From: an uncultured Clostridia bacterium
GTDB lineage: Bacteria > Bacillota > Clostridia > Christensenellales > CAG-138
Assembly: GCA_937915925.1 (NCBI GenBank)
Contig: CALGGM010000088.1
Location: 1 to 64,000 of the forward strand
DNA: 64,000 bases
Reading direction: 5' to 3'
The stretch's first letter is position 1; each line of letters begins with the position of its first letter. Positions 51,067-60,774 of this stretch are shown one piece after another. The position numbers and the translations under genes were made by a program. Under the pieces are notes generated by a model, which did not search any database, was not told the origin of the DNA, and saw only the letters and a list, made by a program, of their open reading frames with translations.

Positions 51067-51201
51067 ACAAAGAATCATATATTGTTTCAGAAATACACAG
51101 TGTGCGGTATGTATGATAAAGGAAGGGTATTCCAAATCATGCAATCACTGCATACCGCCGTTCACTTTTTTAACAATCTATAAGACGCTGAAAATAATAG
51201 A

Positions 51202-51227
51202 AACGCCCGATCGAGAAAACGGGCGTT
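51202..51227 (-). terminator. Terminator of the LacI gene
   Basis: AACGCCCG (51202-51209) pairs with CGGGCGTT (51220-51227); on the minus strand it is followed by TTCTATTATT. Confidence 0.75.
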
Positions 51228-51231
51228 AACA

Positions 51232-52260
51232 TTATCTTGTGCTGTCGCGCAGCAACGGCTCGGTGTTGACGTATGTACGCATAAACGGTCGATCCGGGTT
51301 TTGAATGCGGTTCAGGAGAACGTCCGCCGCGATGCGGCCGAGACTCATGCTTGGAATCCGAGCGGTGGTCAGCGCCGGTTCGACCACAGAGGCTTCAGGA
51401 GAACCGTCAAAGCCGGTGACCATGACGTCGTTCGGGACGGACAGCCCCATCTTTTTCAAAGCCGTCATCAAGTGAATGGCAAGATAGTCATTGGCACAGA
51501 CAAATGCATCCGGGATGCGTGGCATAGAACGAAGCTGATCGATTAGCCAATCCGTGTCACCGTACGGTGCGTCATCCTTTGACAGAATGGAATATGCTTC
51601 GATGGGGGACAGACCGGCTTCCTGTAATGCGGCGCGATAACCCATCCAGCGTTCCTCAAAGCTCAAGCAATGTGTAATGTCACCGACAAAACCAAAGCGG
51701 GTTGCACCGCACCGGATCAAATGCCGCGTCAGGAACGAAATGCTTGCAAAGTTCTCCATTGTGACCAAATCGCTTTTCAGCAGGGAAAAGCCTGTGTTTG
51801 CATAGGAATCGATGAAGACTATTGGCACGTCAACGGTACAAAGCATATCGCAGTATTCTTTGTCGAACAATTCGATCGCGATGATGCCCACAGTTTCGTT
51901 CAGATGCAAATGCGGTGGCAGCGTGAAATTCTTGATCTCTTCCTCCGAGACCCGATAGATCTTCAGATTGTAGCCCGCACGGCTGGTCTGATCGGTGAAG
52001 CTGGTGATGACGAGGGAGCCGAAGCTGTGTCCCTGCGGATCATTTCCGGTCAAAAGTGCAATGTTGCGTCCCGAACCGACCGGAGCGGAACCGCTGCTTT
52101 CGGGCAGCTGATGGTAGCCCAATTCCTGCGCTTTTTGCAAAACAGCCCGTTTCGTTGCTTCCGGTACGGTTCCGCGATTGTTGAACACCTTGGACACCGT
52201 GTTGCGGCTCAGACCGCAGGCGTCCGCAATATCCTGAATTGTGACACGCCGATGTGCCAT
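51232..52260 (-). CDS. LacI-family transcriptional regulator
   Basis: A 342-aa repressor. The N-terminal helix-turn-helix and hinge 'VTIQDIADACGLSRNTVSKVFNNRGTVPEATKRAVLQKAQELGY' are classic LacI. The rest is a periplasmic-binding-type sugar domain ('DAFVCANDYLAIHLMTALKKMGLSVPNDVMVTGFDG'). It is divergent from the fructan operon and should respond to fructose, a fructoside or a phosphate derivative. GAGGTG precedes the ATG. Confidence 0.9.
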   Translation of the reverse strand: MAHRRVTIQDIADACGLSRNTVSKVFNNRGTVPEATKRAVLQKAQELGYHQLPESSGSAPVGSGRNIALLTGNDPQGHSFGSLVITSFTDQTSRAGYNLKIYRVSEEEIKNFTLPPHLHLNETVGIIAIELFDKEYCDMLCTVDVPIVFIDSYANTGFSLLKSDLVTMENFASISFLTRHLIRCGATRFGFVGDITHCLSFEERWMGYRAALQEAGLSPIEAYSILSKDDAPYGDTDWLIDQLRSMPRIPDAFVCANDYLAIHLMTALKKMGLSVPNDVMVTGFDGSPEASVVEPALTTARIPSMSLGRIAADVLLNRIQNPDRPFMRTYVNTEPLLRDSTR

Positions 52261-52278
52261 AGTTTACACCTCGTTTGC

Positions 52279-52452
52279 TGAATTTACATTGTTTATACTA
52301 TATCATAGGGAAAAGACAAAATCAAGATGTGCAAAATGTAAACTTATACATGAATTTGATCCGAAAGTGCGACATAAACGGAAAATAATGGTTACAAAAT
52401 GTAAATTTATGTGAACTTATGTATTGACAGAATGTAAACATTTGTTTATTAT
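52279..52452 (+). promoter_or_regulatory. Fructan operon promoter and LacI-type operators
   Basis: TTGACA (52424-52429), 17-bp spacer, TATTAT (52447-52452). The spacer holds AATGTAAACATTTGTTTA, and three similar motifs (AATTTACATTGTTTATAC at 52281; AATGTAAACTTATAC at 52338; AATGTAAATTTATG at 52398) lie between the divergent genes. Repeated TGTAAA/TTTACA half-sites suit a LacI dimer or tetramer. The leader to the ATG is about 65 nt. Confidence 0.6.
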
Positions 52453-52525
52453 GTAATTGACAGAGAATATTTATGACGAAGACGCTGTCACGGCATACCA
52501 ATTTCAGAAGGAGGATTCAGGAAGA

Positions 52526-53680
52526 ATGTCGGAAGTCATCATGAAGGGGTTAAAGAAGGTCTATGATAACAAGGTGACCGCAGTGCATGACGTCAACCTG
52601 GTTATCAAGGACAAGGAGTTCGTCGTGCTGGTCGGCCCGTCCGGCTGCGGCAAATCGACGACGCTCAGAATGGTCGCAGGTCTTGAGGAGATCAGCGACG
52701 GTGAACTGTACATTGACGGCAGACTGGTCAACGACGTTGCACCGAAGGACAGAGACATTGCGATGGTCTTCCAGAACTATGCGCTCTATCCGCACATGAC
52801 GGTCTATGACAACCTTGCGTTTGCGCTGAAGCTCAGAAAGACGCCGAAAGCGGAGATCGACAAGAAGGTCAAGGAAGTTGCGGAGATCCTTGACATCACA
52901 CAGTATCTGAAGCGCAAGCCGAAAGCGCTGTCCGGCGGTCAGCGTCAGCGTGTCGCGATCGGCAGAGCGATGGTCCGCGATCCGAAGGTCTTCCTCATGG
53001 ATGAACCGCTTTCGAACCTCGACGCAAAGCTCCGTAACCAGATGCGCGCGGAAATCATCAAACTCCGTTCCCGCATCAACACGACGTTCATGTATGTTAC
53101 GCACGATCAGACCGAAGCGATGACGCTCGGCGATCGTATCGTCATCATGAAGGACGGTTTCGTGAATCAGATCGGCACGCCGCAGGAAGTGTTCAACCGC
53201 CCGGTCAACCTGTTTGTCGCGGGCTTCATCGGCATGCCGGTGATGAACTTCTTCGACAAATGCAAGGTCGTTCTGGAGAACGGCGTTTATTACGCGGAGA
53301 TTCGCGGCGTCCGCTTCAAGCTCAACGACTTCCAGCAGAAGGCATTGAAGCAGAACGGTGTGAAGACGCAGGAGATCGTTGCAGGCATCCGCCCGCAGCA
53401 CATCACGGTCGGTGAAGGTGAGCTCAAGGCGACCATCGAGGTTTCCGAGATGATGGGCAGCGAGTACAACATCCATGCGCGCAGCAACGAGGATGAAGTG
53501 GTCATGCTGATCCCGACCTACGATCTCGCAACCGATGTTTCCATGGGACGCACCGTGGCGTTCTCGACCAAACCCGAACTCATTCAGCTGTTTGACAAAG
53601 AATCCGGCAACAATCTGATCTGGTACGATGCAGAGTCGGCGCAGAACAATGCTCCGACCTGCAAGCGTTACGATTTCTGA
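52526..53680 (+). CDS. Sugar ABC importer ATPase (MsmK/UgpC type)
   Basis: A 384-aa ATPase: Walker A 'GPSGCGKSTT', Q-loop 'VFQNYALYPHMTV', signature 'LSGGQRQR', Walker B 'VFLMDEPLSNLD', H-loop 'VTHDQTEA', and a C-terminal TOBE regulatory domain ('VAGIRPQHITVGEGELKATIEVSE'). This type powers oligosaccharide importers. It is unusual for a fructan system of the LplB/YtcP type to carry its own ATPase gene. The start at 52526 (MSEVIM) has AAGGAGG upstream. Confidence 0.9.
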   Translation: MSEVIMKGLKKVYDNKVTAVHDVNLVIKDKEFVVLVGPSGCGKSTTLRMVAGLEEISDGELYIDGRLVNDVAPKDRDIAMVFQNYALYPHMTVYDNLAFALKLRKTPKAEIDKKVKEVAEILDITQYLKRKPKALSGGQRQRVAIGRAMVRDPKVFLMDEPLSNLDAKLRNQMRAEIIKLRSRINTTFMYVTHDQTEAMTLGDRIVIMKDGFVNQIGTPQEVFNRPVNLFVAGFIGMPVMNFFDKCKVVLENGVYYAEIRGVRFKLNDFQQKALKQNGVKTQEIVAGIRPQHITVGEGELKATIEVSEMMGSEYNIHARSNEDEVVMLIPTYDLATDVSMGRTVAFSTKPELIQLFDKESGNNLIWYDAESAQNNAPTCKRYDF

Positions 53681-53693
53681 AAAGGAGGGCACT

Positions 53694-54674
53694 ATGGAAG
53701 CAGCCAATCCCGCAAAGCGTGCCGTCAAAGAGCGGGCGCCGCGCGTCAAGAAAAAGAGAACCAAGGAGCAGCGCATTCTTTCGCTGAAAGAAAACGCGCC
53801 GTATTTTCTGATGGTTCTGCCGGCGGTCGTCGTCGTGTTCCTCTTTAACTACCTGCCGATCTACGGCGTACTGATCGCATTTCAGGACTTCATGCCCGGC
53901 GACAAGATCCTGTCCGATTCGACGATCTGGGTCGGGTTCCAGAACTTTGAACGGTTCTTCTCCGATCCGATGTTCTGGCCGCTGATGAAGAACACGTTCC
54001 TGATCTGTATCATCGGCTTCGTCATCGGCTTCCCGCTGCCGATCATCGTCTCCCTCATGCTCAACGCCATGAAGGGCAGACGGACAGCGAAGGTGCTGCA
54101 GACGATCTTCAACGGTCCGCACTTCATCTCGCTCGTCGTCCTGGTCGGTATGCTGACCCTGTTCTTCGGTCGCTATGGGCTTGTCAACAATCTTGCGGCA
54201 AGCATCGGCGGCGAACGCTATTCGTACTTCCTCGAAAGCAGCGCGTTCCGTCCGATGTACATCCTTTCGAGCAACTGGCAGGACTTCGGCTGGAGTGCGA
54301 TCATCTACATCGCGGCGCTGTCCAACGTCGACCCGCAGCAGCATGAAGCGGCGATCCTCGACGGCGCGACCCGATTCCAGCGCGTGATCCACGTCGATCT
54401 GCCCGCCATCATGCCGATGATCTCCGTTATGCTGATCATGTCGATCGGCGGTCTGATGGGCGTCGGTTACGAAAAGGCGCTGCTGATGCAGACCGACGGC
54501 AACCTGCAGGTATCGGAACTTATTTCGACCTACGTGTACAAGCGCGGTCTGACCGGCGTACCGGATCAGGCGTACGCAACGGCGATCGGTCTCTTTAACT
54601 CGATCATCAACGTCGTGCTGCTGATCATCGCCAATACGACCTCGAAGCGGTTCTCCGAGAACTCGCTGTGGTAA
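53694..54674 (+). CDS. Sugar ABC permease (LplB type)
   Basis: A 326-aa permease with a basic N-terminal tail and six membrane helices. 'VFLFNYLPIYGVLIAFQDF' and the EAA loop 'QHEAAILDGATRFQRVIHVDLPAIMPMIS' match the LplB/polysaccharide-type permeases. It begins 13 bp after the ATPase gene with AAGGAGG in front. Confidence 0.9.
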   Translation: MEAANPAKRAVKERAPRVKKKRTKEQRILSLKENAPYFLMVLPAVVVVFLFNYLPIYGVLIAFQDFMPGDKILSDSTIWVGFQNFERFFSDPMFWPLMKNTFLICIIGFVIGFPLPIIVSLMLNAMKGRRTAKVLQTIFNGPHFISLVVLVGMLTLFFGRYGLVNNLAASIGGERYSYFLESSAFRPMYILSSNWQDFGWSAIIYIAALSNVDPQQHEAAILDGATRFQRVIHVDLPAIMPMISVMLIMSIGGLMGVGYEKALLMQTDGNLQVSELISTYVYKRGLTGVPDQAYATAIGLFNSIINVVLLIIANTTSKRFSENSLW

Positions 54675-54688
54675 GGAGGGGGAACGGT

Positions 54689-55597
54689 ATGGCAACGAAA
54701 CAAGTGAAACCCAGAATGGCGCTGCGTGACACGGTCGGCGATAAGGTGTTCTATACGATCAACGCCATCGTGCTCGGCATCCTCGCGCTCATCGTTCTCT
54801 ATCCGCTGTACTTCATCGTGATCGCGGCGATCTCCGATCCGGACGCGGTGCTCGGCGGCAAGGTCTTTCTCTATCCGGTCAACCTGAACTTCGAGGGTTT
54901 CTCGAAGATCATGGAGCGCAAGGACGTGTGGCTCGGCTACCGGAACACGATCCTCTATACGGCGCTGACGGTCGTTCTCTCGCTGATCGTTACGGTTCCC
55001 GCGGGATGGGCGCTGAGCCGCAAGACGCTGCCGGGCAAGAGAGTCCTGATGATCTACTTCATCATCCCGATGTTCTTCGGCGGCGGTCTGATCCCGTTCT
55101 ATAACGTCATGTCGAGCCTCGGCCTTGTCAATACGATCTGGGCGATCGTGCTCCCGTCGATTCTGTCGGTGTGGAACCTGTTCATGACAAAGACCTTCTT
55201 CGAATCGAGCATTCCGAACAGCTTGATCGAAGCGGCAAAGATCGACGGCGCGGGCTCGTTCCGCATCTTCGGCGAAATCGTCCTGCCGCTCAGTAAAGCG
55301 ATCATCGCGGTCATGGCGCTCTACTATGCGGTCGGTCAGTGGAACAGCTACTTCAACGCCATGATCTTCCTGCAGAACGAAAACCTGTACCCGCTGCAGC
55401 TCGTTCTGAAGGAGATCCTGATCGCTTCGGAAAGTACCGTCGGCGGCAGCGGCGAAACGATCCTACAGCAGTACCGTCTTGCGAACCAGCTCAAGTACGT
55501 TTCGGTCATCGTATCGAGCGTGCCGGTTCTGCTGCTCTATCCGTTCGTGCAGAAGTACTTTGCACAGGGCGTCATGATCGGCTCCCTGAAAGAATAA
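54689..55597 (+). CDS. Sugar ABC permease (YtcP type)
   Basis: A 302-aa permease with six membrane helices; EAA loop 'LIEAAKIDGAGSFRIFGEIVLPLSKAI' and C-terminal 'FVQKYFAQGVMIGSLKE', the usual end of YtcP-type permeases. It pairs with the preceding LplB-type permease. Confidence 0.9.
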   Translation: MATKQVKPRMALRDTVGDKVFYTINAIVLGILALIVLYPLYFIVIAAISDPDAVLGGKVFLYPVNLNFEGFSKIMERKDVWLGYRNTILYTALTVVLSLIVTVPAGWALSRKTLPGKRVLMIYFIIPMFFGGGLIPFYNVMSSLGLVNTIWAIVLPSILSVWNLFMTKTFFESSIPNSLIEAAKIDGAGSFRIFGEIVLPLSKAIIAVMALYYAVGQWNSYFNAMIFLQNENLYPLQLVLKEILIASESTVGGSGETILQQYRLANQLKYVSVIVSSVPVLLLYPFVQKYFAQGVMIGSLKE

Positions 55598-55623
55598 TCA
55601 AAAATCATCAGGAGGAAAGCAAC

Positions 55624-57312
55624 ATGAAAAAAAGAATCGCATTGGTGCTCGCACTGCTGTTCGCGCTTTCCGCGATCGCCTGCGGCGGCAGCGGCAAGAA
55701 CAACAATAAACAGGAAAGCGCCGGTGTCGAGAAACTGGTAGAAGAATACGGCTTCCAGTGGACCGACACGAATGCCCCGATCCTCAACGAGAAGGGCGCA
55801 CAGGAACTGTCTTTCAGCATCTATTCTTCCAAGAATGCATCGGCGCTCGATTACAACGACATGAAGATCATGCAGGATCTTTATGCGAGCACCAACGTGT
55901 TCGTGACCTGGGAGAACGTCTCCGAATCGGTGTATTCGCAGCAGAAGAACCTGATCTTCGGTAACGCGGACAACCGTCCCGACGCGATCTATCACGCCGG
56001 CATGGGCGCAGGCGAAATCATCAAGTACGCCAAGCGCAAGGTTCTGCTGCCGATCAGCGACTATCTCGAATACATGCCGAACTTCTCCAAGATCCTCGAG
56101 GAGCGCCCCGACATCAAGGCGCAGCTGATCAACGTCGAGGACGGCAAGATCTATTCTCTGCCGCGCGTTGAGGAAATGGGACTATTGCAGAACCCGAACA
56201 TCCTGTTCCTCAATAAGAACTGGGCGGCCGCCGCGATTCAGGCAGGCGCAGTCTCCGGCGTCACGGCTGCGGACCTCAAGGACGGTCTGAACCTCACCTG
56301 CGATCAGATGGAGGCAATGCTCCGCTACTTCCGCGACAACGACATGAACGGAAACGGCAATGCGGGCGACGAGCGTCCGATGAGCTTTGTCTACAACAAC
56401 TGGCAGGGCAATCAGTGTGATCTGTACGGCATGTTCGGTCTGAACGACAACCTCGAACACCGCATCATCATCGACGGTAAGGTGACCTATACGGTGGAGG
56501 ACGACCGCTTCAAGGAAGCGACCAACTTCCTCGCAAACTGGGTTTCCGAAAACCTGATCGACAAGGTCTCCTTTGAACAGTCGCAGGACAACTTCCTTGC
56601 AAACGGCAAGGGTCTCGAAACCTACGGCGCTTTCTACTGGTGGGAGAGCGAGACGGTCGTTTCCAATCCGGAAAACTACATCGTCGTAAATCCCTTGATC
56701 GGACCGAACGGCGATCAGACGCTCTGCATCTCGAACAACCCCGAAGTCGGCGCGGGCGAGGTCGTCGTCTTTGCGGACTGCCCAAACGTGGAAGTGCTGC
56801 TTGCGTACTTCGATCGTTACTATGATCCGGTCGTCTCCGCGCAGATCAACTACGGCCCGATCGGCATCGTCTATGAGGAAGAGCGCGACGCGAACGGCAT
56901 GCTCGTACAGAAGGCGCTGCCCGAGGGCATGACCGCGGACGAGCTACGTCTGCAGAACGCGCCGCTGGGCATCATCTACCTCAGTGACTATGCGTGGAAC
57001 AACGTTGTCAACATGGAGCCGCGCGCAAAGCTGCGTCTTGAGCGCCTCACCGCGTTCGCAACGCCGTTTATGCCGGAAGGCGTCAAGGCTTGCCCGAACC
57101 TCCAGTTCACGCTTGACGAGCTGAACACGCTCTCCAACTATGAGACGAACCTGAACGACTACATCCGCACGAACCTGATCCGCTGGCTGATGAACGGCGG
57201 CGTTTCGGACGATGCGTGGGCGGCATTCCAGAAGGATCTCCAGGGCAAGTGCAACATCGGCGCGATCCAGAAGGTCTATCAGGATGCGTATGACCGTTAT
57301 CTGAATCAGTAA
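55624..57312 (+). CDS. Extracellular sugar-binding lipoprotein (family 1)
   Basis: A 562-aa substrate-binding lipoprotein with lipobox (SAIAC, Cys near residue 20). 'DNDMNGNGNAGDERP' near residue 240 is the Ca-binding-like loop typical of large LplA-type binding proteins. It delivers oligosaccharide, probably fructo-oligosaccharide, to the two permeases. GGAGGAAAG precedes the ATG. Confidence 0.9.
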   Translation: MKKRIALVLALLFALSAIACGGSGKNNNKQESAGVEKLVEEYGFQWTDTNAPILNEKGAQELSFSIYSSKNASALDYNDMKIMQDLYASTNVFVTWENVSESVYSQQKNLIFGNADNRPDAIYHAGMGAGEIIKYAKRKVLLPISDYLEYMPNFSKILEERPDIKAQLINVEDGKIYSLPRVEEMGLLQNPNILFLNKNWAAAAIQAGAVSGVTAADLKDGLNLTCDQMEAMLRYFRDNDMNGNGNAGDERPMSFVYNNWQGNQCDLYGMFGLNDNLEHRIIIDGKVTYTVEDDRFKEATNFLANWVSENLIDKVSFEQSQDNFLANGKGLETYGAFYWWESETVVSNPENYIVVNPLIGPNGDQTLCISNNPEVGAGEVVVFADCPNVEVLLAYFDRYYDPVVSAQINYGPIGIVYEEERDANGMLVQKALPEGMTADELRLQNAPLGIIYLSDYAWNNVVNMEPRAKLRLERLTAFATPFMPEGVKACPNLQFTLDELNTLSNYETNLNDYIRTNLIRWLMNGGVSDDAWAAFQKDLQGKCNIGAIQKVYQDAYDRYLNQ

Positions 57313-57329
57313 GGAAAGAGGTACAAACC

Positions 57330-59150
57330 ATGAAAAAACTGTTGGCGATTCTCTTGTCCGTTCTGATGCTCGCCTCTTTTGCGGCATGCAGCGGCAACGG
57401 CAATACGCCCTCGGCGCAGGGCGGCAGCAAGCCCGAAATCAAGGGCGTACACGACCTGACCGTGGAAGCGGGACAGAGCGTTGACACGCTCGAAGGCGTG
57501 ACGGCGACCGACGCCGAGGACGGCGATCTGACCGCCATGATCACGATCGAATCCTCTCCGTCGCTGTCTTTCAAGGGCGGCAAGGCGACCCCGGAAACCG
57601 CAGGCACTTATGAACTCGTCTATTCCGTCACCGACAGCAGCGGCGAAACCGCGGAAGCGTATGCGACGCTGACCGCAACCAAGCAGACGGCAGAAGCGGT
57701 TCTCCTCAAAGAGTTCGACTTCACGACCCTCGAAGCGACCGACGCGCACGGCTGGGAAGCCGTTGTGGACGGTGCAGAGGCGACCGGCGCTTTGAAGGAC
57801 GGCGCATTTGTGATCGACATTCAAAACCCCGGCGAGGGCGACGGCGCGATCCGCTTCGTCAAGTCTCTGGCTGTGAAGGGCGGCTCGGACTATAAGATCA
57901 AGGTCTGGGCAAAGTCCACCGCGCCCACCTATGCGCATTTTATCCCGAAAGACGGCTCCACCGATGAGTGGAAGACCTTCGGCGGCGAGGTATGGAACGC
58001 CCGTTTGGACGAAGCAATTACCTGCATCGAATCCAACTTCACCGCGCCCGAGGATGGCACCGCGGAGCTCCGGCTCCATCTCGGCAAGATCACTCCGAAT
58101 CCCGACAACCCCGCCGATACGACGCCGGAAAACTTCACGGTCACGATCGACAAGGTCGAGATCTATGAGATCACCGGCACCGAACAGCTTGAACTGCTTT
58201 ATACGGCGGACTTTGCCGACAGCGGCGCGTTCGTTGAAGTGGGCGACGGCGCGGAAGCATCCGTTTCCTTTGCGGACGGCGCAGCGGTTGTCGAGATCGC
58301 ATCCTATCCTACCGAGGGCGGCGTCTGGAGCATCAAGGCAAATCTTGAGCTTCCGGGCATCGTGATCGAACAGGGTACGAAGTACAATTACAGCTTCACA
58401 ATCGCAGGCGAACATGCGCAGGGCGGTGAAGCGCTTGTGGAGAGCGCAACGCTGTATCATGAAGCGCGCGCGAACTTCAATGGCCTTTCCGTGGCGGAAG
58501 GCGAGGAGACGACCGTGTCCGGAACATTTGTTGCGGAAGCAAATGTCAGCGATCCGGTCATCCGTATGCAGATCGGCAATCCCTCTGAGGGCGTTACCTC
58601 CAACAAGCTGACGATCACGAGCTTTGTGTTCAACAAGGTCGGCGGCGACAAGGAAACGACGAAGACGATCGAAGACTTTGCACCGCTCGGTATGCGTGCG
58701 GAAAACGTCGACAAAGAGAAGTATCCGTGGGAGACCTTCAACGGCACCGATGAGGACAACGAGCACGGCGTCGGCACGATCTGGACCGCCGACGGCAGTC
58801 TTTTCTATCGCATCGACGACGGCGGCACGGTCGACTGGCACAACAAGCTGATCTGCCCGATCACGCTGCCCGCAGACAGCTACTTTGTGGTCGAGATCAC
58901 CGCAAAGGCAACCAAGAACGTATCGTGCGGCTTCTTCCTGAATCCGCAGGGCGGCTGGGATCCGCGCGTCAGTGAGGGCATCGATTTCACGACCGAGGAG
59001 CAGACCTTTACGTTTGAGACCAGCGACTCGTTCATCATGGATATGCCCTGTGAGCTGCTGTTCCAGTTCGGTTCCGAAGCGACCGCGGCGCTCGGCGGCG
59101 TGACGATTGAGTTCACGAGCGTTAAGATCTATCAGAGACCGATTCTGTAA
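57330..59150 (+). CDS. Carbohydrate-binding lipoprotein (CBM-like modules)
   Basis: A 606-aa lipoprotein (lipobox SFAAC). After the linker comes an Ig-like DUF5011-type domain ('GVTATDAEDGDLTAMITIE', about 40-110), then three beta-sandwich modules resembling CBM4/9-type carbohydrate-binding domains ('AIRFVKSLAVKGGSDYKIKVWAKS', 'KYNYSFTIAGEHAQGG', 'DSYFVVEITAKATKNVSCGFFL'). No catalytic motif is seen. It likely holds fructan at the cell surface for the neighbouring GH32 lipoprotein. GGAAAGAGG precedes the ATG. Confidence 0.7.
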   Translation: MKKLLAILLSVLMLASFAACSGNGNTPSAQGGSKPEIKGVHDLTVEAGQSVDTLEGVTATDAEDGDLTAMITIESSPSLSFKGGKATPETAGTYELVYSVTDSSGETAEAYATLTATKQTAEAVLLKEFDFTTLEATDAHGWEAVVDGAEATGALKDGAFVIDIQNPGEGDGAIRFVKSLAVKGGSDYKIKVWAKSTAPTYAHFIPKDGSTDEWKTFGGEVWNARLDEAITCIESNFTAPEDGTAELRLHLGKITPNPDNPADTTPENFTVTIDKVEIYEITGTEQLELLYTADFADSGAFVEVGDGAEASVSFADGAAVVEIASYPTEGGVWSIKANLELPGIVIEQGTKYNYSFTIAGEHAQGGEALVESATLYHEARANFNGLSVAEGEETTVSGTFVAEANVSDPVIRMQIGNPSEGVTSNKLTITSFVFNKVGGDKETTKTIEDFAPLGMRAENVDKEKYPWETFNGTDEDNEHGVGTIWTADGSLFYRIDDGGTVDWHNKLICPITLPADSYFVVEITAKATKNVSCGFFLNPQGGWDPRVSEGIDFTTEEQTFTFETSDSFIMDMPCELLFQFGSEATAALGGVTIEFTSVKIYQRPIL

Positions 59151-59220
59151 AAGAGGATCAAACCCGAAGGGGGGGATGGCGAAAAACTGTCCCCCTTTTA
59201 GAACTTGTGAGGGAGATATC

Positions 59221-60762
59221 ATGAAAAAAGCAAACCATATCATTCTGCTGTCGCTCCTGCTTGCCGCTCTGCTGCTTGCCGCCTGCGCGCCGAAGGAGGC
59301 GTCGAATGCGGCGGTCGCAGAGGACGGGGAAGCGTTTGTATTCCCCGAGGGCGAAACGGACTTTGCGTCGCTTCGCACACCGGGTTCGCAGGAAGCCGCC
59401 TATACCTATCAAAGTTTCTTTCTTCCCGCACAGGACAACGGCGTGCAGCCGTATGTAGGCGATACCATGCCCTACTATGAGGACGGCACCTACTACATTT
59501 ACTACCTCAAAGAGAGCGGCGATTCCTACAACCATTCGATCTATCTCGCGACGACGCAGGACTTTGTCACCTATACCGAAACGGACGCGGTCGTGCTCGA
59601 AGCGTCGCGCAGCGGCGGGCAGGACGGCTGGATCGGCACCGGCTCGGTCGTCAAGGTCAAGGACGTCTATTACTTCTTCTACACCGGTCACGCGGGATCG
59701 GACGCCTACGAATACAAGGAGAAGATCCTTGTCGCAAAGGGAAGTTCTCTCGATAGCTTTGAAAAGGTCACCGACTGGGAGATCGTTCCGCCGTCCGAGC
59801 TCGGTCAAAAAAACGACTTCCGCGATCCGCAGGGCTATTACGACGAAGCGACGGACACGATTACGCTGACGGTCACCGCGTCGCAGAGCAACAAGGCGCG
59901 CGTTCTGAAATACTCGCTTTCCGGCGATCTTCAGAATGTCACCTATGACGGCATCATCTTCACCGATGAGGTAGGCGGTTACTGGAACCTCGAATGCTCC
60001 GACACGTTCCAAATCGGCAACACCTATTATTTGACCTATTCCGCACAGGATGATACACTGTGGTACGCGATGTCCGATTCACCCTATGGTCCGTACTCCG
60101 ATCCGATCCGTCTCGATGGTGAGCTGTTCTATGCGGCAAAGCATACCGAGAACGGTTCCGACACCTACATGGTCGGCTGGGCAAGACGGTCCGAATCCGT
60201 TTCTTCCACGCAGGAGGTCACGGGCTGGGCGGGCAACCTTGCGGTGCAGAAGATTATGCAGAATCCGGACGGCACGCTGACGCTTGCGCCGGTCGACGCG
60301 CTGGTCGATCAGTTCACACAGCGCAGGCAGCTGTTAATCGACGGCATGACGGCGGAGCTTTCCTCCGGTTCGGCATACAGCTATCTCGATCTGTGCACGG
60401 CATACGAAAGCTTCCTTCTGACCGGCACGATCCGCTTTGAGAAAAACGGCACGTTCGGTCTCGCGTTCGACTACAACGGCAGAACGGACAAGTATAAGAC
60501 GATCACGCTCGACCCGTCCGGCGATACGCTTGCGCTGCAGTTCAACGAAGGCAGCACGCTGATCACCGAAACGCCCGCAGAGATCGAACCGGGTAAGGAC
60601 TACACGTTTACCTATGTGCAGGAAGGCTCGGTCGGTATCTTTACGCTCGACGGGATCGCGTCGCTCACCGTCCGTCTGTACGGCGTTTCCGGCAAGCCGG
60701 TCCGTTTGTTCACGGAGAACAACACCGTCACGGTTTCCGATCTGAAACAATACACCCGCTGA
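59221..60762 (+). CDS. Extracellular GH32-type fructan hydrolase lipoprotein
   Basis: A 513-aa lipoprotein (lipobox LLAAC, Cys22). The five-blade propeller motifs of GH32 are present in order: nucleophile region Asp81 ('VGDTMPYYEDGTYYIYY'), R201-D202-P ('FRDPQGYY') and Glu258 ('NLECSD'). The first motif is unlike the usual WMNDPNG, so it belongs to a divergent subgroup. The C-terminal beta-sandwich ends 'LKQYTR'. It probably cleaves levan or inulin outside the cell. The frame is open upstream to 59107, but GAGGGAG precedes ATG 59221. Confidence 0.8.
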   Translation: MKKANHIILLSLLLAALLLAACAPKEASNAAVAEDGEAFVFPEGETDFASLRTPGSQEAAYTYQSFFLPAQDNGVQPYVGDTMPYYEDGTYYIYYLKESGDSYNHSIYLATTQDFVTYTETDAVVLEASRSGGQDGWIGTGSVVKVKDVYYFFYTGHAGSDAYEYKEKILVAKGSSLDSFEKVTDWEIVPPSELGQKNDFRDPQGYYDEATDTITLTVTASQSNKARVLKYSLSGDLQNVTYDGIIFTDEVGGYWNLECSDTFQIGNTYYLTYSAQDDTLWYAMSDSPYGPYSDPIRLDGELFYAAKHTENGSDTYMVGWARRSESVSSTQEVTGWAGNLAVQKIMQNPDGTLTLAPVDALVDQFTQRRQLLIDGMTAELSSGSAYSYLDLCTAYESFLLTGTIRFEKNGTFGLAFDYNGRTDKYKTITLDPSGDTLALQFNEGSTLITETPAEIEPGKDYTFTYVQEGSVGIFTLDGIASLTVRLYGVSGKPVRLFTENNTVTVSDLKQYTR

Positions 60763-60774
60763 AAAGGAGAACCT

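Noticed and set aside
50873..51070. Minus-strand 65-aa protein reading across the tRNA-end remnant
   Set aside because: Its GSGDPIRTDD-like segment is merely the reverse reading of a tRNA 3' end, a well-known annotation artefact.
57306..59378. Long minus-strand open frame (690 aa) in the fructan operon
   Set aside because: It spans the CBM-like lipoprotein and the start of the GH32 gene in antisense, has an Arg/Asp-rich shadow composition and no start signal.
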